Notes: generated by a model from the sequence alone, not told the origin. A stretch of DNA of 64,000 nt from an uncultured SAR324 cluster bacterium (GCA_905182865.1 CAJJCY010000002.1:257040-321039), one strand, 5' to 3'; shown: positions 19,021 through 27,897, counted from the first letter of the stretch. Numbers and translations are program-made.

Positions 19021-20289
19021 ATGGTCACAATTCTCTTCATATTCTGGACATTAAGTTCTGTATTTCTGACACTCAATGTTTTCCATCCTCTTGCTAAACG
19101 CAGAAGTTCTTCTTTTTTCACATTACTTATTTCATTTACACTCGGATGGTTAATTGGTGATTTGCTTCCGTTGTGGATACTGCTTAATTCAGGAATAGCC
19201 CTTCTTTTCTCATTTTCGGACATTTTCAGCCAGACGCTCGGTTGGGCTGGTCTTGTGATTCATCTTTGCTGCTGGATTATCTTGATTATCCGCCTCTGGA
19301 TAATTTTAAATTTACCTGCGCGCATTGATCAACAATTAGAAGAACAGTTGGGCAGTATTTGGCAAAACAGTTCAACATTTTTCTCTCCTCCAGGCAATTT
19401 TATAGAAGTTAACTGGCACAGTTGGTTAAATCCGAACTGTATCTTAGAAGATCCACGGATAGAAATAATAAGGAACCATGTGTTTTTTGAAGAAAACGAT
19501 TTGCGGCTCAGGCTGGATATTTATCGTCCTAAAAGTTCAAAAAAAAAGCGTCCCGTATTATTACAAATTCACGGTGGAGCATGGATCAGCGGCAGCAAAC
19601 GGCAAGCAGCATTTTTAATGACACATATGGCAGCACAGGGCTGGGTATGTTTTTCAGTCGGTTACCGCTTCAGTCCGGACATAATATTCCCTCAGCATTT
19701 GATTGACATAAAGCATGCTTTGAAGTGGATTCGTAACCATGCAAAAGAATTTGGCATAGACTCGGATTTTATTGTCTCAACAGGAGGTTCCGCCGGAGGC
19801 CATTTAGCAGCATTGATGGCACTTACGCCTAACCATCCAGAATTTCAGCCTGGATTTGAACTGGATGATACAAGAATTCAAGGCTGTATTCCAGTCTACG
19901 GTGTCTTCGATTTCAGTACACCATTTAGTAAAAGTACACCTTACCCTGCCAAAGCCAAAGTGTTGGAAATGGTTTGCGGGGGAACTCCAGAAACAGAACC
20001 AGAATGCTATCAGAAAATTAATCCGGCAAACTGGATCTCCAATAATACTCCTCCGTTTTTACTTCTTCAAGGAGGAACTGATGCTCTGATTCCTGTACAG
20101 GAAACACAAGCATTTTGGCATGCCCTTCAGACAAAAAATAGAAGTCATTCTGCATTGTTGACTCTGCCTTTAGTAGAACATTCATTTGACATTTTCCCCA
20201 CATTAACGGCACAGTGTATAGTACCAACGATAGAGCGCTACCTGTTTTTGCTTCACGAAAACCACAATAACCAGCAAGGAATAAAATGA
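19021..20289 (+). CDS. Membrane-anchored alpha/beta hydrolase (esterase/lipase type)
   Basis: 422 aa. Residues 1-~100 hold three hydrophobic segments; residues ~150-420 are a hormone-sensitive-lipase/carboxylesterase-like hydrolase with oxyanion motif HGGAW (184-188), nucleophile elbow GGSAGG (Ser257), an acid Asp in LLQGGTDALIP and a His in LVEHSFD. The catalytic part probably faces one side of the inner membrane; substrate unknown. The stop overlaps the next start by four bases (ATGA), so it is translationally coupled to a crotonase homologue, hinting at acyl-group turnover. Confidence 0.82.
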   Translation: MVTILFIFWTLSSVFLTLNVFHPLAKRRSSSFFTLLISFTLGWLIGDLLPLWILLNSGIALLFSFSDIFSQTLGWAGLVIHLCCWIILIIRLWIILNLPARIDQQLEEQLGSIWQNSSTFFSPPGNFIEVNWHSWLNPNCILEDPRIEIIRNHVFFEENDLRLRLDIYRPKSSKKKRPVLLQIHGGAWISGSKRQAAFLMTHMAAQGWVCFSVGYRFSPDIIFPQHLIDIKHALKWIRNHAKEFGIDSDFIVSTGGSAGGHLAALMALTPNHPEFQPGFELDDTRIQGCIPVYGVFDFSTPFSKSTPYPAKAKVLEMVCGGTPETEPECYQKINPANWISNNTPPFLLLQGGTDALIPVQETQAFWHALQTKNRSHSALLTLPLVEHSFDIFPTLTAQCIVPTIERYLFLLHENHNNQQGIK

Positions 20290-21104
20290 ATACAACCGCA
20301 AAGCGAATTAACCCATCTTCTGCTGCAGCAGAAGATCTGGTACTTCAAGAACTGGGCAATGGTGTGGCCACTTTAACTTTGAATCGCCCCAGACAATTCA
20401 ATGCATTGTCTGAAGCAATGCTGACTTCGCTGCAGGAAAAGCTGGATGGAATCACAAAAAACAATGCAGTCAGACTGGTGATTTTACAAGGTGCAGGCAA
20501 AGTGTTCTGTGCCGGACATGATTTGAAAGAAATGATTGCCACACGGAAAGAAACGTACTACAAAATGCTCTTTAAACAGTGCAGCAGGATGATGATGACA
20601 CTGAATCAAATGCCTCAGCCTGTCATTGCCAGAGTCCATGGAATTGCTACTGCGGCAGGTTGTCAATTGGTGGCCGCCTGCGATTTGGCGGTAGCGGCAG
20701 AGGACACTCGTTTTGCCACGTCCGGAATCAATGTTGGTTTGTTTTGCTCTACTCCGGCAGTTCCGGTGAGCCGAAATATACCACGCAAAAAGGCAATGGA
20801 ATTGTTGCTTACTGGCGATTTCATTGACGCAAACACGGCACTCAGTTGGGGCCTGCTCAACCGTGTGGCACCGTTGGAAAAACTGGATGAGGAAGTTAAA
20901 CAACTTGCAGACTCAATTCTTGCCAAATCCTCCGTTGCTGTTTCCACAGGCAAAAAAATGTTCTACAAACAACTGGAAAGTAAAATGGAAGATGCATACG
21001 CCTTTGCCAGTGAAATCATGGCCTGTAACATGATGGCGGATGATGTGACTGAGGGAGTAGATTCTTTCATCAACAAACGTCAAGCAGTCTGGAAGGGACG
21101 CTGA
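20286..21104 (+). CDS. Enoyl-CoA hydratase/isomerase family protein, ECHDC3-like
   Basis: 272-aa crotonase fold. Oxyanion-hole segments CAGHDLKEM and TAAGCQLVAACDLAVAAE are present. However, the positions of the two catalytic Glu of classical hydratases hold Gln (AAGCQL instead of GGGCEL) and no Glu (SGINVGLFCSTP instead of the PE motif). Together with the VGLFCSTP and FYKQL motifs this identifies it as the ECHDC3 subgroup. Hydratase activity is therefore doubtful; another acyl-CoA reaction or binding role is possible. Coupled to the membrane hydrolase upstream. Confidence 0.85.
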   Translation: MNTTAKRINPSSAAAEDLVLQELGNGVATLTLNRPRQFNALSEAMLTSLQEKLDGITKNNAVRLVILQGAGKVFCAGHDLKEMIATRKETYYKMLFKQCSRMMMTLNQMPQPVIARVHGIATAAGCQLVAACDLAVAAEDTRFATSGINVGLFCSTPAVPVSRNIPRKKAMELLLTGDFIDANTALSWGLLNRVAPLEKLDEEVKQLADSILAKSSVAVSTGKKMFYKQLESKMEDAYAFASEIMACNMMADDVTEGVDSFINKRQAVWKGR

Positions 21105-21234
21105 GACATGGAGTCAACGAACACACTGAACCACTAGTGATAATTGAAGTAAAAAAAGTTTGGTTCGTGATTGCCCTGGCGACTTACTCTCACTCTAAAG
21201 CCCTCAAGAGAACACTTAATAATTGGGAGAATCT

Positions 21235-22158
21235 ATGAATCTACAAAAAAACAATTACCGGCCTGAGATGACGAGTGCTGGAATAGAAGCCTCATATCCG
21301 GTTACAGTGATGGATGAATTTGGAAACACGCGGGAAACCCACATAACGGGAGAGCGTCCGCTGACAATTTATGTTGACAAGCAGGAAATCGTAACGCTGA
21401 TGACTCTTGGAAAATATCCGGAATTGCTGGTAATCGGCTATCTGCACAATCAGGGTTTCATTAAAAATTCTGAAGAGCTAAAAGCGGTACAAGTTGATTG
21501 GGACATTGACTGCGCAGTAGTAGTTACCAGGGACGGAATTGGAGAGTGGGAAGAAAAACTTGAAAAACGCACGGTGACTACCGGATGCGGACAAGGCACC
21601 GTATTTGGCGATCTGATGGAAAACTTAGACGAGATTCAATTGCCGACACCAACTTTATATCAATCATCATTTTACAGTCTGCTTCATAATATCCGTGAAT
21701 ACAACGAAGTATATAAAAAATCAGGAGCGGTTCACGGCTGTGCCCTGTGCAAAGGTGAAAAGATTGAAGTATTTATCGAGGACGTTGGACGCCACAACGC
21801 TACAGACGCGATTGCCGGACACATGCTCCTGGAAGGCATAGACGGAACTGATAAATTATTTTATACAACAGGACGCCTGACCTCAGAAATGGTTATCAAA
21901 GTCGCTCAAATGGGAATTCCTGTATTGTTTTCACGTGCCGGAATTACTCAGATGGGAATGGAACTGGCAAAAAAACTCGGTGTAACAACAATTGCCAGAG
22001 CAGGCGGAAAGCATTTTTTGGTTTACAATGGCGCAGAAACACTGGTTTTAGATGCAAAACCTCCAGTGAAAACTAATTCACCCACTTGTAATCTCAACAA
22101 AAGCAATGACAAATCCTCCCTCCGTGAACACAGAAGCAGGGAGGATTTAAACACTTAA
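21235..22158 (+). CDS. fdhD: Formate dehydrogenase accessory sulfurtransferase FdhD
   Basis: FdhD transfers sulfur to the molybdopterin cofactor of formate dehydrogenases. 307 aa from the ATG at 21235, supported by GGGAG six bases upstream; a TTG at 21223 is in frame but less likely. Family segments are GYLHNQGFI, IEDVGRHNATDAIAGHM and TTGRLTSEMVIKVAQMGIPV. The usual CxxC is reduced here to one Cys in TTGCGQG, while a separate CALC occurs in AVHGCALCKGE. The last ~28 residues are low-complexity and encoded over a hairpin, so the natural end may be earlier. It serves the formate dehydrogenase encoded at 35533-38325. Confidence 0.9.
   Translation: MNLQKNNYRPEMTSAGIEASYPVTVMDEFGNTRETHITGERPLTIYVDKQEIVTLMTLGKYPELLVIGYLHNQGFIKNSEELKAVQVDWDIDCAVVVTRDGIGEWEEKLEKRTVTTGCGQGTVFGDLMENLDEIQLPTPTLYQSSFYSLLHNIREYNEVYKKSGAVHGCALCKGEKIEVFIEDVGRHNATDAIAGHMLLEGIDGTDKLFYTTGRLTSEMVIKVAQMGIPVLFSRAGITQMGMELAKKLGVTTIARAGGKHFLVYNGAETLVLDAKPPVKTNSPTCNLNKSNDKSSLREHRSREDLNT
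22111..22148 (+). terminator. Hairpin overlapping the 3' end of fdhD
   Basis: Perfect 11-bp stem AAATCCTCCCT (22111-22121) with AGGGAGGATTT (22138-22148), loop of 16 bases, lying within the final codons of fdhD. It resembles a terminator with a short A/T tail, or a small inverted repeat that extended the reading frame. Confidence 0.5.
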
Positions 22159-22750
22159 GTGAAAATAATTTCATGATCCGCTATAATACTTACGTTAGAC
22201 TGCAAAGTGACTTCTGTTGATAGAAAATTTATTTTACCTATATCAAAATTTTTGTTTCATTATTCGGCTTGATATTGTTATATTCAGCAATTAGACTATG
22301 CTAAACTAAATTTAGTGTAGAATAATAACACATTTTGTTAAAATAGGACTTGCTGATAAATAATTTTATCCAATAATATCATTAAGTAATTATTCGATTG
22401 ATGATGACAACTGCACGGTGTTTCCTGAAAAAGCACTAAAACTTTGTACTTCTGTTTTTGAGCCCCTTTTACGACCAGGTAACCTCACAAGAACAATAGT
22501 TGTTCTTCTTTCGATTCTTCTCCTTTGTCATCCCTAGCGAAGCGCAGATCCGGAATCCCTGGGAAATGTATCAAATCTTGTACTCAAACTGTACGGTAAT
22601 CTAGACCCCGGGTCAAGCCCGGGATGACAAAAGAAAAACATTATCAGTAAGACCTAAATATCCATGGAGACTGAGTAGTCAAACTCAATAGCTAAGAAAT
22701 ATTTCATTGTAGCCAGCAGAATAATTAATTTGAAACTCGGATAATTTAGC
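22159..22750. other. Intergenic region between fdhD and HTH gene
   Basis: About 590 bases without a convincing gene. AT-rich on both sides of a compact inverted-repeat element (22524-22631). No promoter is assigned with confidence. Confidence 0.6.
22524..22631. repeat. Short inverted-repeat element (MITE-like)
   Basis: 108 bases bounded by TTTGTCATCCC (22524-22534) and its exact inverted copy GGGATGACAAA (22621-22631), with an internal perfect hairpin CCCGGG-TCAAG-CCCGGG (22607-22623). The GC content exceeds that of the flanks. Elements with GTCATCCCGGG/GGGTCTAG-like ends are common intergenic repeats in several bacterial groups. No coding capacity. Confidence 0.7.
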
Positions 22751-23440
22751 ATGAATGGAGTAGATCAACATAAAGAGAAGGTTCTCGAACGGCTAAAAAC
22801 GGTCTTAGAATCTTCAGGTAAATCAAGCCGTGCGTTTTCCAAAAGTATTGGTCTGAAACCAACTTCTTTTCACAAAGTATTGACTGGAACTGCAGGCCTT
22901 ACTATTCCACTGGCCAACTCTATCGAGTTAAATCATGGTTTCCGCTCTGAATGGCTGTTGTCAGGAAACGGAAAGATGAAAGTGAACAAACACAACCATC
23001 TATCGCCCCTAGAACGATGTTTACTAGAAGTTTCACTTTCCAGTATTCAGAAATGGCACCTCCTTGAAATATTAATAATTGAGAAAATAAACAAAAGAAT
23101 TTCTGACCAATTCTGGGGTATTCTCCGGGATGATTCAAATTTACAGTCTGGTGAAGACCGCAGAACGACTGTATATAACAACCTGGAACAAATAACAAAG
23201 GTTTTCAGAGAACTAAGGGAAGAAGAAAAAGCCTGCCTTGAGAACCAGGACCTTATAGGTCAAAAAATATTTGCCCAACTAACTCAAGCTCTGTTGTTAG
23301 CCACTTTTTATGGAGAAGAGTGGGAAAGTATAAAAAACAATTGCGAGGAATATCATGCTTTGGAGACAGATGGAAGCTTAAAGGATTTTGAAAAATTACT
23401 TGCTTATATTAATGAATTACTGAGTAAGATTGATTCATAA
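22751..23440 (+). CDS. Helix-turn-helix (XRE/CI-like) DNA-binding protein
   Basis: 229 aa. Residues ~8-70 form an XRE-type HTH: SSRAFSKSIGLKPTSFHKVL, GLTIPLANSIELNHGFRSEW, then the WLLSGNGKM motif that closes CI-like N-terminal domains. The remaining ~150 residues are helical and acidic and not recognised; there is no LexA-type peptidase. A single gene with long upstream DNA. It faces mobB convergently, and its target is unknown. Confidence 0.78.
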   Translation: MNGVDQHKEKVLERLKTVLESSGKSSRAFSKSIGLKPTSFHKVLTGTAGLTIPLANSIELNHGFRSEWLLSGNGKMKVNKHNHLSPLERCLLEVSLSSIQKWHLLEILIIEKINKRISDQFWGILRDDSNLQSGEDRRTTVYNNLEQITKVFRELREEEKACLENQDLIGQKIFAQLTQALLLATFYGEEWESIKNNCEEYHALETDGSLKDFEKLLAYINELLSKIDS

Positions 23441-23612
23441 AATCCGTTGCTAAGACTATTAGCAATAATATTGATCATTAATTATTCCAAATAATTTATT
23501 GTCTGTTAATTAAATTGTATTATTATCCGACATATAATTATATTTTTTGTACATATTTTTTGATTAATTAATTAATAGTAAATAAAGTTTAACATAGCAA
23601 ATATACTTAGCC

Positions 23613-24152
23613 TCAAGTGTAGGAGTTTTGTATGCCAGTATACTTTCCAATGATGAACTCTGCAATTTCATCAATTTTATTTAAATCCAGAACAGGAATC
23701 TCAATATCTTCTCTTGGAGCTAGATCTGTGGCTAAGGCAATTATGCCCGGAACGTTCGGAAATAAATACGGTTTACCGAGACTGGGCCTGTGTAGTTCAA
23801 TCTTTGGAAGTGACTCATGTTTGAATCCTTCTACCAAAACCAAGTCCAGATCCTCCAATGACAAGTGTGGTAAAAGTTCTTCAAGAACAGGATCTCTGGT
23901 TTTTTCCGGAGTCTCATGGACCAGAGCCCAGCGCTTTGCTGATGCTACCAGCATTTCACATGCTCCTGCTTTACGTAACTTGTAGCTATCTTTTCCCGGT
24001 AGATCAGTATCAAAACCGCTGTGTGCATGTTTGACCAAGCCAATCTTTAGTCCATGTTCTTTCAGGACTGGAATCAATTGAGTCAGTAGTGTAGTTTTTC
24101 CCGTTCCGCTATAAGCACAAAACCCTAGTAGTGGAGGCGATTTTAGTAGCAT
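23613..24152 (-). CDS. mobB: Molybdopterin-guanine dinucleotide biosynthesis adaptor MobB
   Basis: 179-aa P-loop GTPase: GFCAYSGTGKTTLLTQLIPV (Walker A), the IGLVKHAHSGFDTDLPGKDS block and LVLVEGFKHESLPKIELHR, all classical for MobB. It assists MobA in attaching GMP to Mo/W-pterin to give the bis-MGD cofactor used by formate dehydrogenase. Last gene of the moeA-tupABC-mobB run, 58 bases after tupC. Confidence 0.92.
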   Translation of the reverse strand: MLLKSPPLLGFCAYSGTGKTTLLTQLIPVLKEHGLKIGLVKHAHSGFDTDLPGKDSYKLRKAGACEMLVASAKRWALVHETPEKTRDPVLEELLPHLSLEDLDLVLVEGFKHESLPKIELHRPSLGKPYLFPNVPGIIALATDLAPREDIEIPVLDLNKIDEIAEFIIGKYTGIQNSYT

Positions 24153-24210
24153 TTTTTGAAATCTCCAGATTCAAATTATTAGTAGATTCACAGTTTATTA
24201 ATCTTTTACT

Positions 24211-24876
24211 TTAAGATTTACTCTTGAGTTCCAGAGCACCGTTCTTGAGTTGAAAATGCTGATCGACAATTCCTTCAAAATATTGCATAAAATGACTTGT
24301 AATCACTAATGACATGCCTGCTAATTTCATTCTGACCAACAATTGATACGTCTGTTCACGCGACTCGTGGTCCATATTGGCCATCGGTTCATCCAGTAAC
24401 AAAACTTTCGGCTTCAAAATCCAGGCACGGGTGAAAGCAACTCGTTGCTGAACTCCTCCGGACAAAGTCTTTGCCTGTTTTTTTGCTACATCCGTCAATC
24501 CGGTCCACTCCAGTGCTTCTTCCACAGATTCCCGACGTTGCTTTCTGTTTAAAGAAGTGAAGCGTAACCCATAAGCAACATTTGATTCTACAGTACTGCT
24601 AAACATGATTGGATGCTGATGCAGATAAATAATTTCTTTACGAACACTTCTTACTGCTTTTTTCCAACAGTTAGTTTTTCCAGAAATTTCAATTTTCGCC
24701 AAATCTGGAATTTCAAGGCCGGCAATGATTTTCAGTAAGGTAGTTTTCCCAACACCATTTTTGCCAGACAATAAAATACATTTTCCCGGATACAGAGACA
24801 AATCAACCCCACATAGAATTTGACTTCCAGAAAACGATTTTTCTATCTCCCGAAAAACAAGCAGAGGTTCGTTCAT
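24211..24876 (-). CDS. tupC: Tungstate-type ABC transporter ATP-binding protein
   Basis: 221 aa with Walker A SGKNGVGKTT, signature LSGGVQQRVAFTRAW and Walker B VLLLDEPMANMD. Short, without the C-terminal TOBE domain of ModC, as expected for TupC. Its start overlaps the permease stop (ATGA). Specificity is assigned from the linked TupA-like binding protein. Confidence 0.88.
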   Translation of the reverse strand: MNEPLLVFREIEKSFSGSQILCGVDLSLYPGKCILLSGKNGVGKTTLLKIIAGLEIPDLAKIEISGKTNCWKKAVRSVRKEIIYLHQHPIMFSSTVESNVAYGLRFTSLNRKQRRESVEEALEWTGLTDVAKKQAKTLSGGVQQRVAFTRAWILKPKVLLLDEPMANMDHESREQTYQLLVRMKLAGMSLVITSHFMQYFEGIVDQHFQLKNGALELKSKS

Positions 24877-25574
24877 GTTGTAAACTCCTTATGCCCTTGA
24901 AGATAGCTCAATAAAGCGGTCAGCAGAAAAGAAAGTAACAATAAAACAAGTCCGAGCGCAATTCCCTGGGCAAACTCACCTTTACTGGTTTCCATGGCAA
25001 TGGCAGTAGTAATGTTGCGTGTGTAACCCAAGATATTTCCCCCAATCATCATCGAAATACCAATCTCGGAGATAATTCTTCCAAAGCCGGTAAGTACTGC
25101 GGCCAGCAAGGCGAAGCGAACTTCAAAAAATACTGTCAACATGCTGAACCACGGTGGTGCTCCCAAGGTACGTGCTGTTTCCCACACCCGCCTGTCTGCC
25201 GCCTGAATTGCTGCATAACCTAATGCTACCAGTGTTGGAAAACAAAGAATCATTTGCCCTATTATCATTGCAGTTTGTGTGAATAACAACCTCAAATCAC
25301 CAAAAGGCCCCTGTCTCGTCAGCAAAACATACAGGAATAATCCGATAACAACGGTTGGTACAGAAAGCAAAGAATTAAAGATTGCAAGTATAATTCTGAT
25401 TCCAGGAAATTTTCCATGGCTCAACGCAAATGAAACCAGAAATGCAAAAGGAGTGGTTAACAAAATTGCTTTAAGGGAGACAGAAAAGGAAAGCAGAACT
25501 ATCGTCCACAATTCCGAGTCGCCGGTAAAGAGCAATTGTAATGCTTGTTGAGTAGTTAAAAGTAGTCCGTTCAT
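24873..25574 (-). CDS. tupB: Tungstate-type ABC transporter permease
   Basis: 233-aa BPD_transp_1 permease with five to six membrane segments. It shows SLLSVPTVVIGLFLYVLLTR, the EAA loop WETARTLGAPPWFSMLTVFF and GRIISEIGISMMIGGNILGY, all close to TupB. It is separated by one base from tupA and overlaps tupC by four bases. Confidence 0.9.
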   Translation of the reverse strand: MNGLLLTTQQALQLLFTGDSELWTIVLLSFSVSLKAILLTTPFAFLVSFALSHGKFPGIRIILAIFNSLLSVPTVVIGLFLYVLLTRQGPFGDLRLLFTQTAMIIGQMILCFPTLVALGYAAIQAADRRVWETARTLGAPPWFSMLTVFFEVRFALLAAVLTGFGRIISEIGISMMIGGNILGYTRNITTAIAMETSKGEFAQGIALGLVLLLLSFLLTALLSYLQGHKEFTT

Positions 25575-25575
25575 C

Positions 25576-26418
25576 TCAGTCTAATATTGCAGTAGGGAAA
25601 AACAAAGACTGGCCATCAAGTTTAAATTTGCGGATCTTATTTTGACCATCTACTGACGTCAGCCAGGCAATCAGGGACATTGCACCCATATAATTTATTC
25701 CCGGATAGCGGGAAGGATTCACTGCAATAATGCTGTAAATATTGTGTAATTCAGGATCTCCTTCAAACAACAATTTGAGTGACAACTTTGAGCGGAGCAC
25801 CAGCCATGTTGCCCTATCAGAGATAGTATAAGCGTTTAATTCATCGGCCATTTGCAGTACACGTCCCATGCCCTGTCCTGTTTCTCGATACCACGTTACA
25901 GAAGGTGTCATTCGGGCTTTTTTCCAGAGTGCCATCTCCTTTTTATGAGTCCCTGAATCATCACCCCTAGATACGAAAATATGTTTACCGCGTGCAATTT
26001 TTTGAAGTGTTTTCACTGCATTTCGCTCTCCCCGAATTCCTGCCGGATCATTTTTTGGACCGAGAATTACAAAATCATTGACCATCACACTCCGCCGATT
26101 CACACCATATCCCGCTTCTAACCAATGCATTTCCGCATTGGGTGCATGAACCAGAACCACATCCACATTTCCGTCTTGCCCCAATCTAAGGGCATGTCCT
26201 GTGCCGACGGACAGCACGTGTACTACATTCCTCGTCTTTTGTTCGAAATACGGAATTATTTCCTGCAGTAGTCCTGAGTTATCGGTGCTGGTTGTGGTGG
26301 CTAAACGGATTGGCTCTGCCTGAATAATCCCACTGTTTAAATAAAAGAACAGGAACCAAAGTAGATATTTTTTCACAAGAAATTTATCAAATCTGATTAC
26401 AATGTTAATATTCATCAT
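25576..26418 (-). CDS. tupA: Tungstate-type ABC transporter substrate-binding protein
   Basis: Binding protein of the TupA family. The motif LATTTSTDNSGLLQEIIPYF near the mature N-terminus is the TTTSxxxSGLL oxyanion loop of TupA, distinct from ModA. GTGHALRLGQDGNVDVVLVH and SRGDDSGTHKKEM supply the other binding loops. I place the start at one of two tandem ATG codons (26413-26418), giving a basic then hydrophobic signal sequence ending near IIQA; an upstream in-frame start would add 17 charged residues. It overlaps the end of moeA by 14 bases, tying tungstate uptake to cofactor loading. Confidence 0.9.
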   Translation of the reverse strand: MMNINIVIRFDKFLVKKYLLWFLFFYLNSGIIQAEPIRLATTTSTDNSGLLQEIIPYFEQKTRNVVHVLSVGTGHALRLGQDGNVDVVLVHAPNAEMHWLEAGYGVNRRSVMVNDFVILGPKNDPAGIRGERNAVKTLQKIARGKHIFVSRGDDSGTHKKEMALWKKARMTPSVTWYRETGQGMGRVLQMADELNAYTISDRATWLVLRSKLSLKLLFEGDPELHNIYSIIAVNPSRYPGINYMGAMSLIAWLTSVDGQNKIRKFKLDGQSLFFPTAILD

Positions 26419-27658
26419 AGAGCCACACCCGTACTTCTTCTCCTTCAGCAAATCCTTCAGATTCTTCATCTGTTAGCAGAAAACCGTCTGCTTGTGTTGT
26501 TGAAGAAAGTATTGATGCTCCACCGGCTGCAATAAAAAACGCCCTTTCATTTTCAATCCGGAGACGCACATATTCACTCCTGCCAATTTGAGAAGAAATT
26601 TTAGTGGCAAGTTTCACTATTTTACTTCGGTATGGCCATTCTTCAGAACGCCCTCCCATCAACCTCAGTGAACGCCCCACAAAATAATCATAAGCTGATA
26701 AACATGAAACAGGATTACCCGGAAGCAAAAATATTTTTATCTTGCTGTCACCGAAACTCCCGGGAATCAGTCCAAATCCAGTGGGAGCAGCGGGCCGCAT
26801 TGGAATACCGTGTACCAGTAATTCACCAAGTTCTTCAACCAATGTTGGTCCATGATCTTCAATACCTACAGAGGTTCCTCCAGTCATGCAAATCAAATCT
26901 GCTGTGGAATCACTCAAATGTCTACGGAGCAAATCCCGCTCATCCCGAAGATGAAGGACTGCTTTCAAAACTCCCCCATCACGCTGAATTAATGGTCTGA
27001 GCATAACTGAATTGGTATCAATAATTTGTACTCCACTTGGTTTTTCTCCTGGTTTTAACAATTCATTTCCGGTTATTAACAATTCCACTTCCGGTTTCCG
27101 TACCACTTTAACTTTTTTCAGGCCTACGCTAGCCAGCACGGCAATATCCTGAGGACGGAGAAACCTACCCTGCTTGAGCAAAATTTGGTTCTTTTTAACA
27201 TCTTCTCCAATCTGCCCCACATGTTTTCCAGGTGTCACTGCTTCCAATACTTGAATTTGGTCGTCAAATAATTCTGCATGTTCTGCCATCAATACAGCAT
27301 TTGCACCCTTGGGAATAGGACCACCTGTCATGATTCGCAATGCTTCACCCGGCTGAATTACGGCCTCATAAATTTCTCCAGGAGTGACTTCTCCGACAAC
27401 TTTAAACATTAACGGATTGTAAGCAGATGCGCCAAAAGTTGATTCGGCATCCAGTGCATAACCGTCCATAGCTGAACGATCAAAGTTTGGGACATTTGTA
27501 GGAGAATTAATATCCTGTGCCAGGATCCGTCCGCATGAATCCACTATCAAAATTTCCTCTGCAGACAATAGTTGAGAATGAACTTTGATTAATGAAAGCA
27601 AAGTTTTTATGGGAGTGCGCTTCGTAAATCCACGCATTCGGATATCAGCTGTTGACAT
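26405..27658 (-). CDS. moeA: MoeA molybdopterin molybdenum/tungsten-transferase
   Basis: 417 aa, normal MoeA length. Key segments are NVPNFDRSAMDGYALDAEST, IMTGGPIPKGANAVLMAEHA, VELLITGNELLKPGEKPSG, CMTGGTSVGIEDH and FLLPGNPVSCLSAYDYFVG. As first gene of moeA-tupA-tupB-tupC-mobB it may be the tungsten-dedicated MoeA, with the PBP-fused MoeA at 12152 serving molybdenum or another role (inference from linkage). Confidence 0.93.
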   Translation of the reverse strand: MSTADIRMRGFTKRTPIKTLLSLIKVHSQLLSAEEILIVDSCGRILAQDINSPTNVPNFDRSAMDGYALDAESTFGASAYNPLMFKVVGEVTPGEIYEAVIQPGEALRIMTGGPIPKGANAVLMAEHAELFDDQIQVLEAVTPGKHVGQIGEDVKKNQILLKQGRFLRPQDIAVLASVGLKKVKVVRKPEVELLITGNELLKPGEKPSGVQIIDTNSVMLRPLIQRDGGVLKAVLHLRDERDLLRRHLSDSTADLICMTGGTSVGIEDHGPTLVEELGELLVHGIPMRPAAPTGFGLIPGSFGDSKIKIFLLPGNPVSCLSAYDYFVGRSLRLMGGRSEEWPYRSKIVKLATKISSQIGRSEYVRLRIENERAFFIAAGGASILSSTTQADGFLLTDEESEGFAEGEEVRVWLYDEY

Positions 27659-27684
27659 CTTGTTTAATATTTTTAAAGCAATTG

Positions 27685-27690
27685 ATTATA
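27685..27690 (-). promoter_or_regulatory. Possible -10 element for the moeA-tup-mob operon
   Basis: TATAAT on the minus strand about 30 bases before the moeA start; no good -35 is at 17 bases, the nearest TTAACA being 20 bases away. Weak candidate only. The 27659-27897 gap shows no riboswitch fold that I recognise. Confidence 0.3.
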
Positions 27691-27897
27691 TGAAATTATT
27701 AAACAGTCCATGTTAATCTCCGAAATATAGATCTAGCAGGCATCTTTGAAAAACTATTACAGAAAACCATGAAATTATTCTGCTTTGTTCATCTAAAAAT
27801 TGGAACCGTTCAGGCAAGACGAAGCCATAGGGTTTGGCAGTTTCTGAAGAGACATTTGTGTTTTACGGGATGAGTTTGCTTGACCTCTGCACTAAAA

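Noticed and set aside
20484-20903. 139-codon antisense frame under the ECHDC3-like gene
   Set aside because: The sense strand encodes a clear crotonase-fold protein; the antisense frame has no motifs.
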